From an uncultured Clostridia bacterium (lineage in GTDB: Bacteria > Bacillota > Clostridia > Monoglobales > Monoglobaceae), in contig CANQBQ010000019.1 of NCBI GenBank assembly GCA_947589045.1, positions 1 to 35,459 of the forward strand: 35,459 bases of DNA, given 5' to 3'. The position numbers were made by a program, and so were the translations under genes. Of the stretch, positions 16,201 through 24,136 are shown one piece after another (within the stretch, counting starts at the first letter, position 1; every line of letters begins with the position of its first letter). The notes beneath the pieces were generated by a model. That model saw nothing but the letters and a program-made list of their open reading frames with translations. It was not told where the DNA came from and did no database searches.

Positions 16201-19200
16201 TGTTCGCAAGTTCTGCCGACAAGACGGTTATGGACTCGAAATTTACTGCAAATTATGTGAACTATGTCGGCGGCACGGGCGATAGAGGTACTCACCCCAC
16301 AATAACTCTTAATGCAGACGCGGGCAAGTACAGAATTTACTATGTCGGATGTAATCACGGCAATAATGTTCAGGCGAAAGTAAACGGCAAAACCTATACC
16401 GCTACTCCCGGAAAAGATCTCGCAAAAGGCGGTAGCAAGACGCTTAAATACTATGAGATTGACATTGAAATGACGAGCAAAAACAGCACAATAACATTTG
16501 ATTCGACAGAACAGTGGCTGCCCGATACATACTGTGTTGCTGTTGTAGGAAGTGCTGAGCTCGGCGGTACAGAACCCACGCCGACCCCGACGGCAAGTAC
16601 AACTCCTACGGCGTCGCCTTCGGCAAGCACAACTCCCACAGCGTCGCCTTCGGCAACTACCAATCCTACTCCGACTCCGACCGATAGCGCGGCTCCCGCA
16701 GATTCGTACAAGATAGAAAGCGCGAAGTTTGACGAGAGCGGCAAGCTGACGGTTAAGTATACCGCAACGGGCGCGGCTAAGTTGATTGCGGTTACATATA
16801 AGGACAACTCGTGCCGTGCAATAACGAACGTAAAAATGTTTGACATAAGCACGTCCGATGAGCAGACACTCAATTACGACAAGCCTGCAAGCGGTGTTAC
16901 AAAAGTATTTATTTGGCAGGGTACGGACAATATTATGCCTCTCAGCAACGCCGCAAGTATAGACGGCGGAACGGCTCCCACGCCTACTCCGACCGTAACT
17001 CCCACACCTACACCGACCGCAACTTTAACACCCTCGGGCGATACGATTTCTATTGACTTTACAAAGATGACTGCCGTTCCCGTTTACAGCAAGGAAACCG
17101 GCAACGGCTTTGTATCAACGTCCGGCGCGATAAGAGCCACCGGCAGCGAGAGAAAAGTTGCGGCGACAAGCGAGATTAAGATTGACGCGGAAAAAGGCGC
17201 GAATGTGACCGAAAGTAACGGCACTTATCTCTATAATAAGAGCAACAGCGACGACGGCGACGATTATAACTACGGCGGTCTTATTTACAGATATGACACG
17301 GGTGCTCCGGGCGCATATCATCTCGAGGTTGAGGTTGCCGACGCTTCAAATACTACTGTTGCTCCGAACGGAATGCAAGCTTCAAGGCTTGTAGGTACAA
17401 GCACGTGGGATAACTGCGGCAACGTGCCGAGAACGGTCTCTGCTAAATGGGACGGAAATGTTTGGTCTTATGACTTTGCAACCGGCGAAAAATTTGTCGA
17501 GATAGAGATTGAGCCTAACAAACTTCCCACAAAGGACGCGGCTCAGACAGTAGGCGTTAAATCCATAAAGATTACGCCTCTTGCGGTAAATCCTGCAGGC
17601 GATAAGCCCACTATTCATATTCTGGGTGACTCGACGCAAAAGACCTACTCGTTCAATGAGACGATAAGTGCTTGGGGTCAGACGCTCTATCAGTATTTTG
17701 ACGCAAACAAAGTAAACGTTGTCAACTATTCTATGGGCGGACGCGCCATGAAGAGCAACTACAACGAGGGCAGAGCTATGGAACCTCTCATAACCGGCAA
17801 GGCGGGAGACTTTGTGTTCATCCACTCGGCGCATAACGACGAAACTCTGAGCAGTAACAGATTTTCGAGAGGCTCGGGAATAAAAGGCGGAACTCTTAGC
17901 ACAAATAATGCAAGCTATCAGAGATGGCTCGATATGTATGTAGAGATGATTAAGGCGCGCGGTATGACTCCCGTACTTGTTACGGCTATGCCGAGAACAG
18001 GCAACGGAAGCTACAGTGAAGATTCCAAAACTAAGCCCAACGGCTTTAATCCCGATTCTCCCGGTCTGATGAGAGAAAAGGCAAAATCCGATCCTGAAGT
18101 AGGTCTGGTAGAGCTCTATGACGGTGCGACGAACTATATCGACCAATTCAAAGACAAGAAAGAGATATTCTATATCTATAATACCTATGAAGCGGGTGAA
18201 ACTCCGGCGGAGAACAGTGCTAACGGAACCAAAGGTGACGGAACTCATTACAGAGAATCCGCGGCAAGACAGTGGTGCCGTATAATGCTCCAGAGTATGT
18301 ATGACCAGAGCGTTGCCGGAACAGATACATATACCGATAAGAATATTATGGCACAGTTGGTATCATATATGCCGGATTCGGTTCAGAACGCGGCTAAGAC
18401 AAAAGATTGGTCTGATGTATTCCCGGAGATGGCAAGCGACGTAAGCACGATTGGAATTAAGGCGGGTGCAACACAGCAGAGTTCCGACAACTTCTATTAC
18501 AGACCCAACATTGAGAAGGCTCTGCAGATAGGCGCGCTTCATAAGGACAAAGACAACAATTTCAAGCCTACGGCTGAAATCACAGTAGGTGAATTTGCAC
18601 GTGGAATTGAAAAGGTATTCGGACTTTCCGAAAATTCGTTGAGCAATTACAGTAAAACATATGATGAGCTTAAGAGCGAGGGTATGAACGTGCTTGAAAC
18701 TGCTTCGGTTGATGAGGCTGTTGAAACCTCGGGAAGCGTAGAAGTAGCTGATGGCGACCTCAAGGTAACGGTTGACCCCAATATGGTTGGCGGTTCAATC
18801 ACTATCTATAATGAGTCACAACATAATACCTTTTTGGCGGATGTTCCGAAAATCACATCGCCGAATCAAGAAATATCAAATAATGAATATTTCACGCTTA
18901 CAGGTCCTGAGGATATTACCACCAAAGCACCCGGCTCTGATGGCAATAACTCCAAATTTGGCAACAGTGCGATAAGCGGAAACTATGTATATTATAGGGA
19001 TAAACCAGGCAGAACAGTCAAATATGAGGCGAAAGAATCAGGTACTATCGTCTTGTATGCGAGCTCACGTTCCGACAGATATATAGGTTGTACGGATACA
19101 AGCTCCAATACAACGGTTACAAAATATATGGACGGTTCGCGCGAAGGCTCGGATATTGCGGGTAGCAGTACGTCAACAACATACGGAACCGTATGCTTCA

Positions 19201-20006
19201 ATGTTACAAAGGGAGTTACTTACGAGTTATTCCAGAATAGTTCCGACCAGAAGCTGTACGCTTTGCAATATGAGGCTGAATATCCTCAAAGCAATACCGA
19301 ACTTAGTGTAAATTCGGGCGACCATGTAAGAATAGTTGCGAGTGCCGAAAATGGATATGTGTTTAATTCTATATTAGTGAACGGTGAAGTTAAGGCTTCA
19401 ACAAGAGAATACACAATCACGGTTACGGGTAATACTACCGTTTCGGCAAACTTCGATAAAGAACCCGACCTTGTAGCAAATTCAATAGTACCGAGTGATG
19501 CGGCGCTTACGCGAGAGGTTATGGGAGCAATATTGTATGACGCATATTTGGCCAAGTACGGTAAGGATGCTCAAGGAAACTGGAACAAGGTTGACTATAT
19601 GAACCAAAACGGAAATGTTCCGTCTCCCGATGATCCGAACTATGATCCGAATATTGTATATGAGGGTTCGCCCTATGTATCACTTACCGGTTGGGGTGCG
19701 CTGACCGATACCGATGCAATAAGCACCAATCTGTATGCAAAGGTTAAAGAGGCATATAATTTAGGACTCTTAAGACCTGAGCAGGGAATAAGCAGAGGCG
19801 CTTCCGCATGCGGAAATAAACTTCAGCCTACTACAAAGGTGACTCGTGCAAAGGCCGCAAAAGCTCTTGTGTTTATGTATATTCTTACTCAACCGCTCAA
19901 GGGCGAGAGTCAGTGGTTGCCGAATAATCACAACTATGCGGCTGATACCGTGGCGGATATAATACTTCCGAATTCGGAAGCTCCGTCAAAGGTGTTCGGA
20001 AAATAA
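13263..20006 (+). CDS. Multidomain pectin methylesterase (CE8) / CE12 acetylesterase / SLH-like protein
   Basis: A 2247-residue secreted protein. The ATG at 13263 is 10 bases after AGGAGG; an ATG at 13254 is too close. A signal peptide (MKKFKRLLSCMIAVAMTAGM) is followed by a CE8 pectinesterase (about 36-516) that removes methyl groups from homogalacturonan. It has Q340-D341 in GNQDSVYI, D362 in GGTDYIYGD, and R425 and W427 in LGRPWR; spacing matches the Erwinia enzyme. Ig-like and CBM-like regions (about 540-1100) and PT-rich linkers (about 1104-1144 and 1238-1259) follow. The CE12 half has a beta domain (1262-1450) and an SGNH esterase (1450-1686) with GDST (Ser about 1457), HSAHND and DGTHY (D1659, H1662). 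SLH-like segments lie at about 1743-1803 and 2060-2247, split by an inserted module of about 245 residues. It probably de-esterifies pectin on the cell surface. SLH repeats are degenerate, so anchoring is inferred. Confidence 0.9.
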   Translation: MKKFKRLLSCMIAVAMTAGMLVSLPSVFADESLTTLEVGKDKTYTTISAAVAKAIELNPQSEAGRVTINIEPGDYEEQVMIANAKFITLRQTPETEGKVDLHWYYCTGYCAGDCDLDGKYNPKVNWNDERTWKGYKDSDPDFPEYKVGQLLNAEKAGLANNANVSAAFKQSHGSVKVETISYYDTDGFAHENVKVNTAHLGDFVDQAALCINNSSDIVVNDINVVNSIPVMVTEGEKRVGVAPQEERTHENATAYILPRRDNLTVCAESTEMATSDAIDAAFAKSADTQKVAALEALSGLTAQNSAYLARSDKYNERGHAIATKGSDKITFNKVRARGNQDSVYINGGRLYFKDCDLIGGTDYIYGDATAVFDTCLLGAEGMSNKDHGATITAANHEAANPYGYLFYNCTLYNMLSNITTSSLGRPWRQDAQITFYNLAVDDAHTIGKSAAGISDTGWADMSGNEAAKARFFEYGTHKLSDNTAVNTSKRLVNKSKEEGGQGMGSVLNEWQILEFNPYNYFNSDYWLTGKNKDNWDPMNFSAKLTKVTSAIKSVNLNIPSNEETEVTLPTAPEGVTYKWESNSPNVQVSADGKKITVTRPAAGADDIVSSIILYAMDNDTKVGDKVELPVTITPTTDTTNVFNIPVKITSSLTLREDNDFTITISKNGAPIKTQVVTLKAGQTEATATIENVPASAEGIDYDVKIVSKSNDLSIASPEDGVTTVKGIKGQDVELNISAQMLVDDTVDLSSINCKNTDGNQVFDLISLAKAAGAEDSIANSDVITVEYKLNVPEKITAGDLTYFDLVSGTPTEAASNAKNDNRFVLAMFRHWNQLDIADCARGIEGNANQNANFENHQFQNVSGNFDPANPEHIITVTIDYKNKTVKLDGKGTKTTSQTFAGFPSNVQKGDLKLAVYTDKSQKFTLSDVKVTYKKVVTGELSETPEGEGEYTFTDVVGGNLCTDSESYKFVDGVDENVAALFASSADKTVMDSKFTANYVNYVGGTGDRGTHPTITLNADAGKYRIYYVGCNHGNNVQAKVNGKTYTATPGKDLAKGGSKTLKYYEIDIEMTSKNSTITFDSTEQWLPDTYCVAVVGSAELGGTEPTPTPTASTTPTASPSASTTPTASPSATTNPTPTPTDSAAPADSYKIESAKFDESGKLTVKYTATGAAKLIAVTYKDNSCRAITNVKMFDISTSDEQTLNYDKPASGVTKVFIWQGTDNIMPLSNAASIDGGTAPTPTPTVTPTPTPTATLTPSGDTISIDFTKMTAVPVYSKETGNGFVSTSGAIRATGSERKVAATSEIKIDAEKGANVTESNGTYLYNKSNSDDGDDYNYGGLIYRYDTGAPGAYHLEVEVADASNTTVAPNGMQASRLVGTSTWDNCGNVPRTVSAKWDGNVWSYDFATGEKFVEIEIEPNKLPTKDAAQTVGVKSIKITPLAVNPAGDKPTIHILGDSTQKTYSFNETISAWGQTLYQYFDANKVNVVNYSMGGRAMKSNYNEGRAMEPLITGKAGDFVFIHSAHNDETLSSNRFSRGSGIKGGTLSTNNASYQRWLDMYVEMIKARGMTPVLVTAMPRTGNGSYSEDSKTKPNGFNPDSPGLMREKAKSDPEVGLVELYDGATNYIDQFKDKKEIFYIYNTYEAGETPAENSANGTKGDGTHYRESAARQWCRIMLQSMYDQSVAGTDTYTDKNIMAQLVSYMPDSVQNAAKTKDWSDVFPEMASDVSTIGIKAGATQQSSDNFYYRPNIEKALQIGALHKDKDNNFKPTAEITVGEFARGIEKVFGLSENSLSNYSKTYDELKSEGMNVLETASVDEAVETSGSVEVADGDLKVTVDPNMVGGSITIYNESQHNTFLADVPKITSPNQEISNNEYFTLTGPEDITTKAPGSDGNNSKFGNSAISGNYVYYRDKPGRTVKYEAKESGTIVLYASSRSDRYIGCTDTSSNTTVTKYMDGSREGSDIAGSSTSTTYGTVCFNVTKGVTYELFQNSSDQKLYALQYEAEYPQSNTELSVNSGDHVRIVASAENGYVFNSILVNGEVKASTREYTITVTGNTTVSANFDKEPDLVANSIVPSDAALTREVMGAILYDAYLAKYGKDAQGNWNKVDYMNQNGNVPSPDDPNYDPNIVYEGSPYVSLTGWGALTDTDAISTNLYAKVKEAYNLGLLRPEQGISRGASACGNKLQPTTKVTRAKAAKALVFMYILTQPLKGESQWLPNNHNYAADTVADIILPNSEAPSKVFGK
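16592..16660 (+). repeat. 30-base tandem repeat encoding a PTAS-type linker
   Basis: Two near-identical 30-base units (16592-16621 and 16622-16651) and the start of a third encode A-S-T-T-P-T-A-S-P-S type repeats. This is a flexible linker of the kind that joins modules in secreted glycoside-acting enzymes, and the unit number could vary between strains. Confidence 0.8.
17047..18690 (+). repeat. CE12/SLH-like segment, first copy of a large direct duplication
   Basis: This part of the pectin esterase gene is repeated with high DNA similarity at about 20224-21865. Many 20-30 base blocks are identical, for example around the YNYGGLIYRYDTG and SENSLSNYSKTYDEL coding stretches. The two diverge where the first copy carries an extra module (about 18700-19440), and similarity resumes at VSANFDKE and runs to the end of both genes. 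Confidence 0.85.
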
Positions 20007-20055
20007 AATAAAGTTGATATCGAAAAAGATAGAATGAATTAAGGGAATGAATTAA

Positions 20056-20088
20056 ATGCAAGGTGCAAAGCGTTTGCTTTGCACCTTG
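20056..20088 (+). pseudogene. Possible frameshifted signal-peptide start of the second CE12 gene
   Basis: AAGGGA at 20041-20046 precedes an ATG at 20056 that reads MQGAKRLLCTL. One base missing near 20088 would join this to AAITTLSLIPVFS in the frame of the CE12 gene, producing a typical basic-then-hydrophobic signal peptide. As sequenced, this frame stops at a TGA near 20173. The join is inference from codon content and needs read-level confirmation. Confidence 0.45.
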
Positions 20089-20089
20089 C
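20058..20089. other. Perfect 13-base-pair hairpin between the two esterase genes
   Basis: GCAAGGTGCAAAG (20058-20070) pairs exactly with CTTTGCACCTTGC (20077-20089) around CGTTTG. No T-run follows, so it is not a standard terminator. It lies 52 bases after the stop of the large gene and overlaps the possible start region of the second copy, where it could block ribosome access or protect the upstream mRNA end. Confidence 0.7.
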
Positions 20090-22436
20090 GGCAATCACGA
20101 CGCTTTCGCTCATTCCCGTATTCTCTTACGAAATTACAAAAATCATATGCAACGGGGAGCAATCTTTCGGTATGAAGTTTAACAAATACAACACTAAAAT
20201 CTCTCACACTCCGCCGCGCGGTACGGTTTCGGTCGATTTTACAAAAATGACTGCCGTCCCCGTATACAGCGAAGCGGCGGGTCAGGGCTTTGTATCCGAG
20301 TCAGGCGCAATTTGTGCAAGCGGACATAACAGAAAGGTTGCTTCGGTTACAAGTATAACTATATCTTCAAGCGGTGCGAGCGTTACCGAGAGTAACGGCT
20401 CATATCTTTATAACAAGAGCAACAGCGACGACGGCGACGACTATAACTACGGCGGTCTTATTTACAGATACGACACGGGCGCGCCCGGGGCGTATCATCT
20501 CGAGGTTGAGGTTGCCGACGCTTCAAATGCGACTGTTGCTCCGAACGGTATGCAGGCGAGCAAACTTACAGGTACAAGCACTTGGGATAACTGCGGTAAC
20601 GTGCCTCGGACGGTTTCGGCTATACAGAAGGAAAATGTTTGGTCTTATGACTTCGCAACCGGCGAGGACTTTATCGAGATAGAGATTGAGCCTGACAAGC
20701 TGCCAACAAAGGACGCGGCTCAGACGGTAGGCGTTAAATACATAAAGATTACGCCTCTTGCGGTAAATCCCGCGGGCGATAAGCCCACAATTCATATTCT
20801 GGGCGACTCGACGCAAAAGACCTACTCGTTTAACGAAGTCCTCAGTTCCTGGGGGCAGACGCTCAGCCGATATTTTGACGCCGATAAGGTCAACGTGATA
20901 AATTATTCTATGGGCGGGCGTGCCATGAAGGGAAATTACAACGACGGAAGGACTGCTGAGCCTCTCGTGAGGGGCAAGGCGGGCGACTTTGTGTTTATCC
21001 ACTCGGCGCACAACGACGAAACTCTTAGTAGTAACAGATTTTCAAGAGGTTCGGGAATAAAGGACGGAACTCTCGCCCAAAACAACGCAAGCTATCAGAA
21101 ATGGCTCGATATGTATGTGAAGATGATTAAAGCGCGCGGTATGACCCCCGTGCTTGTTACGGCTATGCCGAGAACGGTCGGCGGAAAGTATGTTGAAAAC
21201 AGCAGTAAGCCCAACGGCTTTAACCCCGACTCCCCCGCTCTTATGCGAAAAAAAGCTCAGTCAGACCCCAACGTTGGGCTTATAGAGCTTTACGTCGGCG
21301 CGAAAAAGTATATTGACAAGCTGGAGCCGGACGAGGTGTTTTATATTTACAACAAATATGAAGTGGGCGAAACTCCGGCGGAGAACAGCGCGAACGGCGC
21401 CAAGGGCGACGGTACGCATTTCAAGAAGTCGGCGGCTAAGCAGTGGTGCCGTATAATGCTTCAGAGTATTTACGACCAAAGCGTTGCTTCGACCGACATA
21501 TACAGCGACAAGGCTATTATGGAAAAACTGGTTTCGTATATGCCAAGCTGCGTTAAGACGGCGGCTGAGACCGGCGACTGGTCGGCGGTATTTCCCGAGC
21601 TGGCAAGCGACGTAAGCGCGATTGACGTTGTCCCGGGCGCGGAAAAGCAGGCTAAAGATAATTACTATTACAGAACGGCTATCGAAAAGGCTTTGCAGTT
21701 AGGTGCGCTTCACAAGGATAAAGACAACAATTTTAAGCCTACTCAGACAATAACCGTAGGCGAATTTGCGAGAGGGGTTGAAACGGTATTCGGACTTTCC
21801 GAAAATTCGTTGAGCAATTACAGCAAAACATATGATGAGCTTACGAGCGAGGGTATGAACGCGTTGAAACCCGTTTCGGCAAACTTTGATAAAGAGTTCG
21901 ATCTCGTTGACACGTCAATAGTGCCGACCGACGCGGCACTTACGCGCGAGGTTATGGGCGCGATACTCTATGACGCTTACAAAAAGGCAAACGCGGCAGG
22001 CGGAAAATGGATAACCAATGCCAAGGTTTATATGAACCAAGAGGGCGGAGTGCTTTCGCCCGACGACCCTAACTACGACCCGAATATTATCTATAACGGC
22101 GGAACATATCTGCCGCTCACGGGCTGGGGTGCGTTGACCGATACCGACGACATTCATACAGCCCTTTTCGCGAAGGTAAAACGGGCGTATAATCTCGGTC
22201 TTATGAGGACTGAGGAAGGTATCGTGAGAGGGGATATTAAAAACGGTACGAAGATTCAGCCTAAGACCGAAGTAACAAGAGCCAAAGCGGCGAAAGCTCT
22301 GGTGTTCTGCTACATATTGGGGCAGTTCCCCACTGATGAGAACCATCTCATATATACGGAAAACCAAGCCGACAAGACGGTTGCAGACATTGCGGCACCC
22401 AATCCCGCCGCTCCGTCAACCGTATTCGGAAAGTGA
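20079..22436 (+). CDS. CE12 acetylesterase / SLH-like paralogue, 5' end probably damaged
   Basis: The open frame is 785 residues from a TTG at 20079, but that start lies inside a hairpin with no ribosome site; an ATG at 20172 (MKFNKYNTK) is a weak alternative. The protein copies the second half of the preceding gene: CE12 beta domain (VSVDFTKMTAVPVYS), SGNH esterase with GDST (20802-20813), HSAHND and DGTHF, then SLH-like repeats (ALQLGALHKDKDNNFKP; LTREVMGAILYDAY). It lacks the CE8 half and the inserted module between SLH segments. CE12 enzymes remove acetyl groups from pectin or rhamnogalacturonan and normally act outside the cell, yet no complete signal peptide is in frame. A one-base loss near 20088 would explain this. 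The catalytic residues are intact, so the loss is either recent or a sequencing error. Confidence 0.8.
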   Translation: MHLAAITTLSLIPVFSYEITKIICNGEQSFGMKFNKYNTKISHTPPRGTVSVDFTKMTAVPVYSEAAGQGFVSESGAICASGHNRKVASVTSITISSSGASVTESNGSYLYNKSNSDDGDDYNYGGLIYRYDTGAPGAYHLEVEVADASNATVAPNGMQASKLTGTSTWDNCGNVPRTVSAIQKENVWSYDFATGEDFIEIEIEPDKLPTKDAAQTVGVKYIKITPLAVNPAGDKPTIHILGDSTQKTYSFNEVLSSWGQTLSRYFDADKVNVINYSMGGRAMKGNYNDGRTAEPLVRGKAGDFVFIHSAHNDETLSSNRFSRGSGIKDGTLAQNNASYQKWLDMYVKMIKARGMTPVLVTAMPRTVGGKYVENSSKPNGFNPDSPALMRKKAQSDPNVGLIELYVGAKKYIDKLEPDEVFYIYNKYEVGETPAENSANGAKGDGTHFKKSAAKQWCRIMLQSIYDQSVASTDIYSDKAIMEKLVSYMPSCVKTAAETGDWSAVFPELASDVSAIDVVPGAEKQAKDNYYYRTAIEKALQLGALHKDKDNNFKPTQTITVGEFARGVETVFGLSENSLSNYSKTYDELTSEGMNALKPVSANFDKEFDLVDTSIVPTDAALTREVMGAILYDAYKKANAAGGKWITNAKVYMNQEGGVLSPDDPNYDPNIIYNGGTYLPLTGWGALTDTDDIHTALFAKVKRAYNLGLMRTEEGIVRGDIKNGTKIQPKTEVTRAKAAKALVFCYILGQFPTDENHLIYTENQADKTVADIAAPNPAAPSTVFGK

Positions 22437-22444
22437 TGAGAAAC

Positions 22445-22478
22445 AAAAAACACAGGCTCGGATGAGCCTGTATTTTTT
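22445..22478. terminator. Bidirectional terminator between the CE12 copy and nif3
   Basis: ACAGGCTC (22452-22459) pairs with GAGCCTGT (22464-22471) across GGAT, with an A-run before and a T-run after, so it can stop transcription from both convergent genes. Confidence 0.85.
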
Positions 22479-22488
22479 GTTGATTTCT

Positions 22489-23283
22489 TTATCCAAAGTA
22501 GGGTATTGCGCCTGAAATTTTGACGTTTATATCCGAAAAACGCTCGGTTAAAAATCTGTGCAGAAACTCGCATATGATATTTTCGGTTTCAAAATGTCCT
22601 GCGTCAATTAAATTCATTCCAAGCTCCTGCGCGCGCTGTACGCAGTCGTGCTTCACGTCGGCTGTAACGAATACGTCGGCGTCCGAGTGGTATGCGGCAT
22701 AAAGAAAATCGCCGCCGCTTCCGCTTGCCACCGCAACCGTGCGGACAATGTCGCCGCCGTCTCCCCTGTACTTTATCGAGCTGCAGCTTAGCGTGTTTTG
22801 TACTTTGTTTACGAAGTCTTCAAGACGCATAGAGTGAGGGAGCTTTCCGACCCTGCCGCAGTTTTCAAAAGGCTCGCCCAGCTCGTCGACGCACTCTTTA
22901 TCGGTGAAGCGGCGTATTTCGCAAAGCTCCAGCTTTTCGGCTAAAATATCATTCATTCCGCCGTCGGCGTTATCGAAATTTGTGTGCATACTGTAGGCTG
23001 AAATGTCATTCTTTATAAGCGCGTTTACTATGCCGCCGATAACGTCCTCCTCGACCACGCGCCTTAGCGGATGAAATATAAGCGGATGGTGCGAAATTAT
23101 CAAATCTGCGCCGAACGCCGCCGCCTGTTCGACGTTTTCACTCGTGATGTCAAGACATACAAAAATATTTTTTACCTGCTTGTTAAAGCTGCCGACCATA
23201 AGCCCCACGTTGTCCCATTTTTCTGCAAGAGAGCGCGGCGCGAGACGCTCAAGCTCCGCAGTTATGTCGCTGACTTTAAGCAT
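22489..23283 (-). CDS. Nif3-like dinuclear metal centre protein (YqfO family)
   Basis: A 264-residue protein of the Nif3/DUF34 family, which forms hexameric rings with two metals per subunit. Metal-ligand motifs are visible in IISHHPLIFHP near residue 62 and in DAGHFETE near residue 230. The family is often labelled GTP cyclohydrolase 1 type 2, but its cellular role is not settled. Shorter Nif3 proteins lack the PII-like middle insert of B. subtilis YqfO, and this copy is of the shorter kind. Its start overlaps the end of trmK by 8 bases, reproducing the yqfN-yqfO pair of Firmicutes. It ends at a shared terminator. Confidence 0.92.
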   Translation of the reverse strand: MLKVSDITAELERLAPRSLAEKWDNVGLMVGSFNKQVKNIFVCLDITSENVEQAAAFGADLIISHHPLIFHPLRRVVEEDVIGGIVNALIKNDISAYSMHTNFDNADGGMNDILAEKLELCEIRRFTDKECVDELGEPFENCGRVGKLPHSMRLEDFVNKVQNTLSCSSIKYRGDGGDIVRTVAVASGSGGDFLYAAYHSDADVFVTADVKHDCVQRAQELGMNLIDAGHFETENIICEFLHRFLTERFSDINVKISGAIPYFG

Positions 23284-23989
23284 TTTTCATTCCCCCGTTA
23301 TTATATAGTTTACATAAATCGTTCAAAAGAGCTTCAAGCTCTTTGATTTTTTCATTCGCATCTCCGCGCGACCGCCTTAGACCGTCCAACTTTTTTTCGA
23401 GCTGCCCGATTATTTTTTCAAAATAATCGTCAAAGTGCTCAGGGCGGTGGTCAAACAGGTATTTTCCGATATACAGATATGCCTCGTCGGTTGCCTCTTC
23501 GGCGTCCGCTCCGTACTTTACCGAAAGAATAAGATACAGCTTTTCGTTTTCCTTTGCAATACATTCTTTTATAATCGTAAATTTGCCGCGCAGGTATTTC
23601 CTGAGTTCATATATACCCGTCATAGGCTGAAGCAAAACGGTGCCGCACTTTTGAATGACGTCGGGCGCGTCACTTAAAATCTCGGAAATCAAAATTCCGC
23701 CCATACCCGCAATCACGACGGCGTTTATCTCTCCCGCCGAGACGGTTTTAAGTCCGTTTCCGAGCCGTATGTCAACAATGCTTTCGGTCCGCGTTTCGCG
23801 AACCGTATTCCTCGCGTGATTAAGCGGACCTTCGATAACGTCGGAGGCAACGGCGTACTCTATGGTGCCGTTTTGAGCGAGATATGCGGGAATATACGCG
23901 TGGTCGGTGCCTATATCCGCAAGACGCGCGCCGCGCGGTACCAAATCCGCAATTTTTTGGAGTCTTTCCGATAATTTCGTAATTTTCAT
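23276..23989 (-). CDS. trmK: tRNA (adenine(22)-N1)-methyltransferase
   Basis: TrmK (YqfN) methylates A22 of bacterial tRNAs using S-adenosylmethionine. The 237-residue protein begins MKITKLSERLQKIADLVPRG and has the SAM-binding LADIGTDHAYIP, the AGMGG motif and LLQPM in place of the usual LQPN. A charged C-terminal helix (LEKKLDGLRRSR) is typical of the family. AAAGGT precedes the ATG. It is the first gene of the minus-strand trmK-nif3 pair and diverges from dgt, sharing an AT-rich intergenic region (23990-24136). In many Firmicutes this pair lies just downstream of rpoD on the same strand; here it is upstream and inverted. Confidence 0.92.
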   Translation of the reverse strand: MKITKLSERLQKIADLVPRGARLADIGTDHAYIPAYLAQNGTIEYAVASDVIEGPLNHARNTVRETRTESIVDIRLGNGLKTVSAGEINAVVIAGMGGILISEILSDAPDVIQKCGTVLLQPMTGIYELRKYLRGKFTIIKECIAKENEKLYLILSVKYGADAEEATDEAYLYIGKYLFDHRPEHFDDYFEKIIGQLEKKLDGLRRSRGDANEKIKELEALLNDLCKLYNNGGMKNA

Positions 23990-24094
23990 AAAATTTACCT
24001 TTTGAATTTATTGTATTAAATATACCATAATAAAGTTAAAAATGCAAATATATTGAAAAAATAAAGAGGAAAATCGAAATAAATGTAGAATTAT

Positions 24095-24100
24095 TATAAT
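24095..24100 (+). promoter_or_regulatory. Probable -10 box of the dgt-dnaG-rpoD operon
   Basis: TATAAT at 24095-24100; no clear -35 hexamer is seen at 17 bases. Transcription would start near 24107, which excludes an in-frame GTG at 24104 as the dgt start. Confidence 0.45.
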
Positions 24101-24136
24101 ATCGTGGAAAAATGTATTGAAAGGGCGGCGGTATTT

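Noticed and set aside
16570-17040. CRISPR-like or satellite repeat
   Set aside because: The short repeats are in frame and encode Pro/Thr/Ser linkers inside the esterase protein; spacing and sequence do not fit a CRISPR array.
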